NCBI GenBank assembly: GCA_964424125.1
Contig: CAYRHS010000079.1
Location: 1-14,859 of the forward strand
DNA from: CAYRHS01 sp964424125
Lineage (GTDB): Bacteria; Actinomycetota; Acidimicrobiia; IMCC26256; JAOSJL01
Direction: 5' to 3'
DNA length: 14,859 nucleotides
Shown: positions 1 through 6,063 of the stretch, piece after piece
Layout of the letters: each line of letters starts with the position of its first letter
Position numbering within the stretch: the first letter of the stretch is position 1
Translations under genes and position numbers: made by a program
Notes under the pieces: model-generated
Database searches by the model: none
The model's input: only the letters and a program-made list of their open reading frames with translations
Told to the model about the DNA's origin: nothing

Positions 1-386
1 GTCTCGAGCTCGGCGCGGACGACTACCTCACGAAGCCGTTCGAGCTCGCGGAGCTCGTTGCCCGAATCCGCGCGTTGGCCCGTCGAGCGTCCCCCGCGAC
101 ACCGCCCGTGCTCGAGCACGACGACATCGTCCTCGACCCCGCCAAACGCGAGGCGACCCGGGCCGGAAGGGATCTCGGGCTCACCCAGCGCGAGTTCGCG
201 GTGCTCGAGATCCTGATGGGTGCCGACCAGCGGGTCGTGAGCAGTGAGGAGCTCCTGGAACGAGCCTGGGACGAACACGTCGATCCGTTCTCGAACGTCG
301 TGCGCGTGATCATCGCCCGCCTCCGACGCAAGCTCGGCGATCCGCCCGCGATCGAGACCGTGGTGGGAGCCGGGTACCGCCTGTGA
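1..386 (+). CDS. OmpR/PhoB-family response regulator, 3' part only
   Basis: DNA-binding response regulator of a two-component system; the start lies left of the window. Reading from base 3, the fragment opens with the end of the receiver domain: LGADDYLTKPF carries the conserved Lys-Pro pair that closes the phosphorylation pocket. The phospho-accepting Asp is not in the window. After a short linker comes a complete winged-helix effector domain (LTQREFAVLEIL, then VVRVIIARLRRKLG as recognition helix, ending in the usual VGAGYRL hairpin). The stop overlaps the kinase start by four bases (GTGA, 383-386), so the two are translationally coupled partners. Direct repeats of 11-bp period downstream of the kinase gene are plausible binding sites. 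The family assignment is very secure; which system it belongs to cannot be said. Confidence 0.95.
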   Translation, partial: LELGADDYLTKPFELAELVARIRALARRASPATPPVLEHDDIVLDPAKREATRAGRDLGLTQREFAVLEILMGADQRVVSSEELLERAWDEHVDPFSNVVRVIIARLRRKLGDPPAIETVVGAGYRL

Positions 387-1597
387 TCCCACGCCTCCGC
401 TCGATCCGCTTCCGGCTCACCCTGGTCTACGGCGGCATGTTCCTGCTGTGTGCGGTGGTCCTCCTGGGGATCACGGTCGCGCTCATCAACGTGCGGCTCG
501 ATCGCCAGGCGCCACCGCCCCCGCGGGCCGACTCACCCCGACAGAGCACCGCGCCCGCGGCCGCCGCGACCGGGACCACCGACCAGAGCGACGGGACCAC
601 CAACCAGAACGACACGAACGACCGCGAGCGGCAACGCCGAGAAGACCGCCAGGAGATCCAGGAGGAGCTGCGCGCCCAGACCGTGCGCAGTGCGGTGCTC
701 GTGTCCGGGTTCACCCTGGCGGGCATGGTGGTCGTGTCCTTCGGGCTCGGGTGGGTCGTGGCCGGCCGCATGCTCCGCCCCATCCACGACATCACCGACA
801 CGGCGCGACGCCTGTCCGACGAGAACCTCCACGAGCGCATCGCCCTGTCGGGGCCACCGGACGAGCTGAAGCAGCTCGCGGACACGTTCGACTCGATGCT
901 CGACCGGCTCGATACGGCATTCCGGGCGCAGAAGGAGTTCGTCGCCAATGCATCCCACGAGCTCCGCACGCCCCTCGCGTTGATCGCCACCGAGGTCGAC
1001 GTCGCGCTCGACGACCCGGACCTCGACCCGGCCGAGTATGCGGAGACGCTCACCGCCGTGCGCGCCGCTGTGGACCGGGCCCAGGAGCTCATCGACCGGC
1101 TGCTCGTGTTGGCGCGAGCCGAGGGACCGGCCGCGACGGACCGGATCGACCTCGCCGAGACCACCCGGAACGCGCTGGACGAAGCGCTGCGGACCTCACC
1201 GCACGAATCGCTGCGAGTCGACCGGGATCTCCTGCCGGCGGTCGTGCGCGGCGACGAGCCCTTGCTCGAGCGCCTCGTAGGCAATCTCGTCGAGAACGCC
1301 GTCCGCTACAACCAGCCAGACGGTTGGGTGCGTGTGGAGACCGCGATGCACGGCGCTCGGGCCCGACTCCGCGTCGCCAACAGTGGCGAGCAGGTGCCAC
1401 CCGAGCAGGTCGCAGCGCTGTTCGGGCGTTTCGAGCGGGGCGATCGAGGCCGGGACCGACGCAGCGGTGGATTCGGGCTCGGACTCGCCATCGTGCAGGC
1501 CGTCGCGATCGCACACGGTGGAAGTGTCTCGGCCGAGGCGCTCGACGAAGGCGGCTTGGCGGTGACCGTCGACCTCCCGGCCGGTGAGCCCTCGTAG
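383..1597 (+). CDS. Sensor histidine kinase (HAMP, HisKA, HATPase)
   Basis: Membrane sensor kinase of 404 residues, partner of the regulator it overlaps. Two membrane segments (about 14-36 and 103-127) flank an extracytoplasmic loop of only about 65 residues, too small for a known ligand domain and rich in Pro, Thr, Gln, Asn and Asp. A HAMP linker follows (about 128-180), then the dimerisation helix with phospho-acceptor His192 in FVANASHELRTPL. The ATPase domain shows an N box (LVGNLVENAVRYN, 298-310) and a G2 box (GGFGLGLAI, 362-370); the G1 region is the degenerate VANSGEQVPP. All parts needed for autophosphorylation are present. The GTG start is fixed by overlap with the regulator stop. 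The signal is unknown; the neighbouring redox genes suggest an envelope or redox cue, which is inference. Confidence 0.95.
   Translation: MIPRLRSIRFRLTLVYGGMFLLCAVVLLGITVALINVRLDRQAPPPPRADSPRQSTAPAAAATGTTDQSDGTTNQNDTNDRERQRREDRQEIQEELRAQTVRSAVLVSGFTLAGMVVVSFGLGWVVAGRMLRPIHDITDTARRLSDENLHERIALSGPPDELKQLADTFDSMLDRLDTAFRAQKEFVANASHELRTPLALIATEVDVALDDPDLDPAEYAETLTAVRAAVDRAQELIDRLLVLARAEGPAATDRIDLAETTRNALDEALRTSPHESLRVDRDLLPAVVRGDEPLLERLVGNLVENAVRYNQPDGWVRVETAMHGARARLRVANSGEQVPPEQVAALFGRFERGDRGRDRRSGGFGLGLAIVQAVAIAHGGSVSAEALDEGGLAVTVDLPAGEPS
572..613. repeat. 21-bp tandem duplication in the kinase sensor loop
   Basis: Two adjacent 21-bp units (572-592 and 593-613) differ at two positions. They encode GTTDQSD and GTTNQND, residues 64-77 of the extracytoplasmic loop, followed by a further TND. 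The reading frame is kept, so this is an in-frame expansion of a flexible linker. Confidence 0.85.
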
Positions 1598-1634
1598 GCA
1601 TTCCGACGCCGGCACGCCCGCAACATGAGAGCGA

Positions 1635-1695
1635 GCTAAGAGGCCGCTAAAGGTTTCCCCAGGATCGACGCGATCTCAGTCCTTTCTCAGGTCGA
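1635..1695. promoter_or_regulatory. Two facing pairs of 11-bp-spaced direct repeats, likely response-regulator boxes
   Basis: In the 203-bp gap after the kinase gene, TCTCAG occurs at 1674-1679 and again at 1685-1690, exactly 11 bp apart. Just upstream, GCTAAG (1635-1640) and GCTAAA (1646-1651) are also 11 bp apart; on the minus strand they read CTTAGC and TTTAGC. All four fit a loose core T-Y-T-Y-A-G (TCTTAG, CTTTAG in context), one tandem pair on each strand. OmpR/PhoB-type regulators bind as head-to-tail dimers to repeats of about 11 bp, and such a regulator is encoded just upstream. I infer that these boxes control the operon starting at 1801. No convincing -10 element was found beside them. 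Confidence 0.55.
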
Positions 1696-1762
1696 CCAAT
1701 CATCATGGGCCTCCTCCGGTTTAGGCCCGCGTCACGCCGACCTTCGTACGGTCGTCGCAGGA

Positions 1763-1781
1763 CGACGGCAAGGGGCCGTCG
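1763..1781 (+). promoter_or_regulatory. Leader hairpin ahead of the small secreted-protein gene
   Basis: CGACGGC (1763-1769) pairs with GCCGTCG (1775-1781) around a 5-nt loop. A second, 6-bp hairpin (GTCGTC 1751-1756 with GACGAC 1761-1766) shares four bases with it, so only one can form at a time. Both lie just before the Shine-Dalgarno sequence AAAGGA at 1787-1792. In DNA this GC-rich, such stems may arise by chance. Confidence 0.25.
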
Positions 1782-1800
1782 ACGAGAAAGGACCCGGCTC

Positions 1801-2187
1801 ATGGCGAACGACCCCGACCGCGAGGCCCGACTCGAGCGCCTGAAGCGTCGCCGGGCCGCGACGGCAGGGAAGCGATCCCCCGCGCGTAGCGGGTCGGCGG
1901 GAACGACGCGCAACGGGCACCCGGCAGCGCGCAGCCGGCGGTTCGTGCTCGGCGCCTCCGCGCTCACCTCGGTGAGCCTGGTCGTGGCGATGGGCGCGTG
2001 CTCCGCGAACTCCACCCAGTCGGACTCCATCTCGACGTCCGACTCGACCTCGGCGCAGTCGTCCAGCGGCGGGACGGTGAGCGGATCGCAGTCCAGCTCC
2101 AGCCAGAGCTACAGCGACTACGGCAGCTACAGCAGCCGTGTCTACACGACTCGTCGGGCGCCGGTGACGCGCAGCCATGCGAGCTGA
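1801..2187 (+). CDS. Small Ser-rich exported protein with Tat-like/lipoprotein-like signal
   Basis: A 128-residue protein of no family I recognise. The start at 1801 is chosen because AAAGGA sits 8 bases upstream; an in-frame ATG at 1705 lies in the regulatory gap and has no such site. Residues 1-45 are strongly charged (RLERLKRRR). Then SRRFVLG (45-51), a Tat-like twin-arginine motif, precedes a hydrophobic stretch to about 65 and a Cys at 67 (VAMGAC), a loose lipobox. The remaining 60 residues are mostly Ser, Thr, Gln, Tyr and Gly, with no Cys or fold signature, ending TTRRAPVTRSHAS. The gene overlaps the FMN-transferase start by 11 bp, so they are coupled. It occupies the place where a flavinylated FMN-binding protein often sits, but I see no FMN-binding domain or standard acceptor motif. 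Confidence 0.75.
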   Translation: MANDPDREARLERLKRRRAATAGKRSPARSGSAGTTRNGHPAARSRRFVLGASALTSVSLVVAMGACSANSTQSDSISTSDSTSAQSSSGGTVSGSQSSSSQSYSDYGSYSSRVYTTRRAPVTRSHAS

Positions 2188-3094
2188 ACGGCGCTTTCGT
2201 GCGATGGGAAGTGACGCGCACGTGCTCGTCACGGGCGATCACGCCGAGCCGCACGTCGAGGCCGCGGTGCAGCGGATCGAGCAGCTCGAGGCACGCTGGA
2301 GTCGCTTCCTCGATGACAGCGAGATCTCGCAGCTCAATCGGCTCGCCGGTCATCCGGTCGTCGTCTCTCCTGACACGTACGAGCTCGTCGCTCGCTCCGT
2401 GGACGCGTGGCGGGCGACCGACGGCGCGTTCGATCCCACCGTGCTCGAGGCCATGATCGAACACGGCTACGACGCGGATCTCTCCGAGGTCCGTGCCCGG
2501 GGCGGGGCTGCGTCGGCGGTGGGCTCTCGCCCTCGCCCCGCTCCGGGCTGCGGTGGCATCGTCTGCGACCCGGTGGTGCCGTCCGTCACGCTCCCGGTGG
2601 GAGTGGGGATCGATCCCGGCGGGATCGGCAAGGGGCTCGCGGCCGACCTCGTCGTGCGTGAGCGCATCGACGCGGGAGCCGACGGCGTGCTCGTGAATCT
2701 GGGCGGCGACGTTCGGGTGTCGGGCACGCCGCCCGACGGCGGGCGCTGGCCCATCGGCGTGGTCGATCACCTCGATCCCGACGCCGAGCTGACCCGGGTG
2801 GCCATCGACGAGGGCGCCGTCGCCACGAGCAGCAGGATGCAACGCCGGTGGCAGCACGCCGGCGGCGAGCAGCACCACCTCATCGATCCCCTCACCGGCG
2901 AGCCGCACCGAGGAGACGTGGTGGGTGTGACGGTCGTGGCAGCCGAGGGCTGGTGGGCGGAAGCGCAGACGAAGGCCGTCTTCTCGGCCGGCGCCGACAC
3001 CGGCCTGGCCCGCCTGCAGGACGCATCTGCGGTCGTGACCGACGAACACGGTCGCCACCACGCCACCCCCGACCTGGAGGAAGCGCTGCGATGA
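2177..3094 (+). CDS. apbE: ApbE-family FAD:protein FMN transferase
   Basis: A 305-residue enzyme of the ApbE family, which uses FAD and Mg2+ to attach FMN covalently to a Thr or Ser of target proteins. Family signatures in order: FRAMGS at the N-terminus, RFLDDSEISQLN (43-54), DGAFDPTV (82-89), DPGGIGKGLAAD (146-157), LVNLGGDVRVSG (172-183), VATSS (215-219), HLIDPLTGEPH (234-244) and AEAQTKAVF (261-269). In the last, the more usual Ala-Asp metal-site segment reads Ala-Glu, a conservative change. No signal peptide is visible, so the enzyme should act in the cytoplasm. The start lies inside the preceding gene and the stop overlaps the next start (ATGA), so it is central to an operon. The family is secure; the protein substrate is not evident here. 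Confidence 0.93.
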   Translation: MRAERRFRAMGSDAHVLVTGDHAEPHVEAAVQRIEQLEARWSRFLDDSEISQLNRLAGHPVVVSPDTYELVARSVDAWRATDGAFDPTVLEAMIEHGYDADLSEVRARGGAASAVGSRPRPAPGCGGIVCDPVVPSVTLPVGVGIDPGGIGKGLAADLVVRERIDAGADGVLVNLGGDVRVSGTPPDGGRWPIGVVDHLDPDAELTRVAIDEGAVATSSRMQRRWQHAGGEQHHLIDPLTGEPHRGDVVGVTVVAAEGWWAEAQTKAVFSAGADTGLARLQDASAVVTDEHGRHHATPDLEEALR

Positions 3095-3798
3095 CCGGCC
3101 AGCTCTCCTGGTACGTCGCGAGGTCGAGCGGCATGGTCGCCTGGGCGCTCGCGGCCGGCGCGGTCATCTGGGGCCTGTTGCTCTCGGGCCGCCAGCTCCG
3201 AGACCGCCCCGGCCCGCGTTGGCTACTGGATCTCCACCGCTACCTCGGCGGTCTCGCGGTCGTCTTCGTCGGCGTCCATGTCTTCGCCCTCCTCGTCGAC
3301 AGCTACATCGGGTTCGGCCCCACCGACGTGCTCGTCCCCTTCGCCTCGGCGTGGAACCCGGTTGCCGTGGCGTGGGGCGTGGTGGCGATGTACCTGCTCG
3401 TCGCGGTCGAGGTCACGTCGCTGCTCAGAGCTCGGCTCCCCAGGCGGTGGTGGCGGAGAATCCACTTCGGGAGCTACGGGCTCTTCGCCCTCGCAACGAT
3501 CCACGCGCTGACGGCGGGTACCGACGCGAGCAACGTCGTGTTCCTGGGAGTCGTCATCGCAGGCGTCAGCACCGTCGCGGTGCTCACGGCTGCCCGGGTC
3601 CTGGAGGTGAGCCGGTCCGCCCCGGCTCGGCAACCGGCTCGACCGTCGTCCCGGCGGGCCGGCTCGTCGAACTCGGCCCGGCGGCGGACGGTCTCCTCGA
3701 ACGCGCCTCGGCGGCGGACGGCATCCTCGAGCACCCCCCCACGGCGGACCCGTTCCCGGAACCAGCCGGCGCCCGCCCGCTCGTTCACGTCTGCGTAA
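3091..3798 (+). CDS. Ferric-reductase-like transmembrane cytochrome b
   Basis: A 235-residue integral membrane protein of the ferric-reductase/NOX/MsrQ transmembrane type. It has about five hydrophobic helices (about 12-32, 50-70, 88-110, 126-142, 148-169). Four His residues fall in two pairs at the spacing expected for haem b ligands: His49/His63 and His125/His138. The family moves electrons across the membrane through these haems. Unlike full NADPH oxidases, it has no cytosolic FAD or NAD(P)H domain. After residue 172 comes a basic, disordered tail rich in Ser, Arg and Pro with three 10-residue repeats (191-220). The ATG overlaps the ApbE stop (ATGA), so the two are co-translated. It may pass electrons to or from a flavinylated partner; partner and direction are inferred, not seen. 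Confidence 0.85.
   Translation: MTGQLSWYVARSSGMVAWALAAGAVIWGLLLSGRQLRDRPGPRWLLDLHRYLGGLAVVFVGVHVFALLVDSYIGFGPTDVLVPFASAWNPVAVAWGVVAMYLLVAVEVTSLLRARLPRRWWRRIHFGSYGLFALATIHALTAGTDASNVVFLGVVIAGVSTVAVLTAARVLEVSRSAPARQPARPSSRRAGSSNSARRRTVSSNAPRRRTASSSTPPRRTRSRNQPAPARSFTSA
3661..3750. repeat. Three 30-bp tandem repeats in the cytochrome b tail
   Basis: Units at 3661-3690, 3691-3720 and 3721-3750. The first two share the last 14 bases almost exactly; the third is more diverged. In frame they encode decapeptides of the form x-SS-N/S-xx-RRRT (residues 191-220), giving a strongly basic cytosolic tail. Confidence 0.85.
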
Positions 3799-3805
3799 CA
3801 CGCGT

Positions 3806-3842
3806 CTCCGTACCTTCCCCTCATTGCGGACGGTACGGAGGA
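3806..3842 (+). promoter_or_regulatory. 9-bp inverted repeat overlapping the peroxidase ribosome-binding site
   Basis: CTCCGTACC (3806-3814) is perfectly complementary to GGTACGGAG (3832-3840) across a 17-nt loop. The Shine-Dalgarno sequence GGAGGA (3837-3842) lies 7 bases before the GTG start at 3850, and its first four bases are in the right arm. As RNA the stem would hide the ribosome-binding site; as DNA it could be an operator. No T-run follows, so a standard terminator is unlikely. Confidence 0.5.
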
Positions 3843-3849
3843 CGCGATC

Positions 3850-6063
3850 GTGACCGACACACCTGGAAATCGCCGTGGCTCCGCGAGAGCGAGCCGATTG
3901 CTGGCCCTCGTCGTCACGATCGCACTGGTGGCAGGTGCAGGCGTCGTCGTCGCCGAGCGGGAGCTCGATGCCGGCGGCGCCCGGGTGGAACCCGAGTTCA
4001 CGTTCGAAGCCCGCAGTCTCGACGGCCGGGAGAACAACCCGGCCGACCCCGCCCTCGGAGCCTCCGGTCAGGTGTACCCGCGTGTGACCGATGCCAACTA
4101 CGCCGACGGCGTCGCCACCCCGGTCGACGGTCCCGATGCGCGCTACGTCAGCAACCGAATCTTCAACGACACCGCGCAGAACATCTTCTCGGAGAACGGC
4201 GTCAGCCAGTGGGCCTGGACCTGGGGTCAGTTCCTCGACCACACCATCGGGCTGCGCGAGGTGGGAACGGAGGAGTCGCCCATCGCGTTCGACCCGTCGG
4301 ATCCACTGGAGGAGTTCACGAACGATCTCGGTGCCATCGGCTTCGAGCGCTCCGAACCGGCGGACGGGACCGGAACCGACTCGCCGCGCGAGCAGACCAA
4401 CACCTTGAGCTCCTTCATCGACGCGTTCTCCGTGTACGGCGGTGATCAAGACCGGCTCGAGTGGCTGCGCGAAGGCCCCGTCGACGGCGACCTCGGGGAC
4501 AACGCGGCTTCGCTGCTCCTGTCCGACGGGGGCTATCTTCCCCGCTCGGACGACCGCCCGGATGTCGAGAGCACACCCGAGATGGAACTGGCGGGCCGCC
4601 TGATGGGTGCTCCCGACGACGCGGTGATCGCCGGCGACATGCGGGCCAACGAGAATCTGGCCCTCACCGCTGTGCACACGTTGCTCGCCCGTGAGCACAA
4701 CCGCATCGTCGACGCGTTGCCCGACGACCTCACCGAAGAGCAGAAGTTCGACATCGCCCGCCGAGTCGTCGGCGCCGAGCAGCAGTGGATCACCTACGAA
4801 CAGTGGCTCCCGACGCTCGGTGTCGAGCTCCCCGCCTACGACGGGTACGACCCCGACGTCGATCCGTCGATCACGAACGAGTTCGCCTCCGTCGCCTACC
4901 GGGCCCACTCCATGATCCACGGGGAGTTCGAGATCGACGCGGACGCGAGCCGATTCGGCGACCGGGAGCTGGAAACGCTCGAGGCCCAAGGCGTCGAGGT
5001 GACCGCGAGCGGAGACGAGGTCCAGCTCGCGGTTCCCTTGAACGTCGCGTTCGGGAACCCGGACCTGCTCGAGGAGATCGGCCTCGGACCCGTGCTCGCC
5101 GGGCTCGCGAGTGAGCGCCAGTACCAGAACGACGAGCAGATCGACAACCAGCTCCGCAGCGTGCTGTTCCAGGTCCCCGGTCCCGGTGTGGAGGATCCCT
5201 CCGTCTGCCTCGACGGTGAGGAGCTCCCGGATTGCTTCAGCGGTGTGAACGATCTCGCGGCGATCGACATCGAGCGGGCGCGCGACCACGGGATGCCGAC
5301 CTACAACGAGCTGCGAACGGCATACGGGCTCGAACCGGGGAACTCGTTCACGGACGTCACCGGTGAGGACACCGAGGCGTTCCCGAACGACCCGGCGATC
5401 GATTCAAACCACCCGATCGACGATCCCGACATCCTCGACGTCGTCGCGCTCTTCGATTCTGACGGCGAGGAGATCCCGCTCGGTTCCGACGAAGCCGAGG
5501 AGCAAGCAGTGGGGGCGGAGCGCCGCACGACCGTGGCCGCCCGTCTCGAAGCCATCTACGGATCAGTGGACCGGCTCGACGCGTTCGTCGGGATGAGCGC
5601 CGAGGGGCACGTCCCCGGCACCGAGCTCGGCGAGCTCCAGCTGGCGATGTGGGAGCAACAGTTCTCGGCGTTGCGAGACGGAGACCGCTTCTTCTACGGC
5701 AACGACGACGTACTCGGCGAGATCGCAGAGCGCTATGGCATCGACTACCGGGTCACCCTCGCGGAGCTGATCGCCGCCAACACCGAGCTCGACGAATCCG
5801 ATCTCGCCGACAACGTGTTCATGGTCGCCGGCGACACCCCGTCGGACGGCGAGTCGGCATCCGGTGAGAACCCGGCCACCGGTGACGCCCCGGCGGCGGA
5901 GGCCCAGCCCGGCGACGAGCAGCAGGGCGGCGAGCAGCGGGCAGAGGAACAGCGGGACGCGGAACCGCGGCGCCCGCGGCGGGACGGTGGGGAACGGCCG
6001 CCCGCTATGCCCGATGAGCGGCGGCCCCCGCCGGCGCGCCCGCCGGCTCGGTCTCGAACATGA
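3850..6063 (+). CDS. Animal-type (myeloperoxidase-like) haem peroxidase, membrane-anchored
   Basis: A 737-residue protein of the animal haem peroxidase family, which uses H2O2 to oxidise halides or organic substrates. A signal/anchor helix (about 16-35) puts the enzyme outside the membrane. Matching myeloperoxidase residues by motif: distal Gln127 and His131 with haem-ester Asp130 in WGQFLDH; distal Arg265 and second haem-ester Glu268 in GDMRANE; REHNRI (281-286); proximal His353 in YRAHSMIH; IERARDHGMPTYN (474-486); GDRFFY (611-616). Three changes stand out. The residue after the distal His is Thr132, where a Ca2+-binding Asp is usual; the Ca2+ loop SSFIDAF has Phe193 for Ser; the proximal Asn position is Asp473. 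The last 75 residues are disordered, acidic then Pro/Arg-rich, and overlap the convergent hydrolase. GGAGGA supports the GTG start. Substrate unknown. Confidence 0.93.
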   Translation: MTDTPGNRRGSARASRLLALVVTIALVAGAGVVVAERELDAGGARVEPEFTFEARSLDGRENNPADPALGASGQVYPRVTDANYADGVATPVDGPDARYVSNRIFNDTAQNIFSENGVSQWAWTWGQFLDHTIGLREVGTEESPIAFDPSDPLEEFTNDLGAIGFERSEPADGTGTDSPREQTNTLSSFIDAFSVYGGDQDRLEWLREGPVDGDLGDNAASLLLSDGGYLPRSDDRPDVESTPEMELAGRLMGAPDDAVIAGDMRANENLALTAVHTLLAREHNRIVDALPDDLTEEQKFDIARRVVGAEQQWITYEQWLPTLGVELPAYDGYDPDVDPSITNEFASVAYRAHSMIHGEFEIDADASRFGDRELETLEAQGVEVTASGDEVQLAVPLNVAFGNPDLLEEIGLGPVLAGLASERQYQNDEQIDNQLRSVLFQVPGPGVEDPSVCLDGEELPDCFSGVNDLAAIDIERARDHGMPTYNELRTAYGLEPGNSFTDVTGEDTEAFPNDPAIDSNHPIDDPDILDVVALFDSDGEEIPLGSDEAEEQAVGAERRTTVAARLEAIYGSVDRLDAFVGMSAEGHVPGTELGELQLAMWEQQFSALRDGDRFFYGNDDVLGEIAERYGIDYRVTLAELIAANTELDESDLADNVFMVAGDTPSDGESASGENPATGDAPAAEAQPGDEQQGGEQRAEEQRDAEPRRPRRDGGERPPAMPDERRPPPARPPARSRT

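Noticed and set aside
1705..1800. Earlier in-frame ATG for the small exported protein.
   Set aside because: The added 32 residues are Arg-rich, lie in the regulatory gap near the regulator boxes and have no good ribosome-binding site, whereas the ATG at 1801 does.
3223..5289. A 688-codon open frame on the minus strand, antisense to the cytochrome and peroxidase genes.
   Set aside because: Its translation has no recognisable domain and lies opposite genes with clear motifs. Long antisense frames are expected in DNA with such high third-position GC.
5980..6063. Frameshift or sequencing error at the peroxidase 3' end.
   Set aside because: Both convergent frames stay open with plausible disordered tails and no fold is interrupted, so a true overlap is simpler. 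An error cannot be fully excluded.
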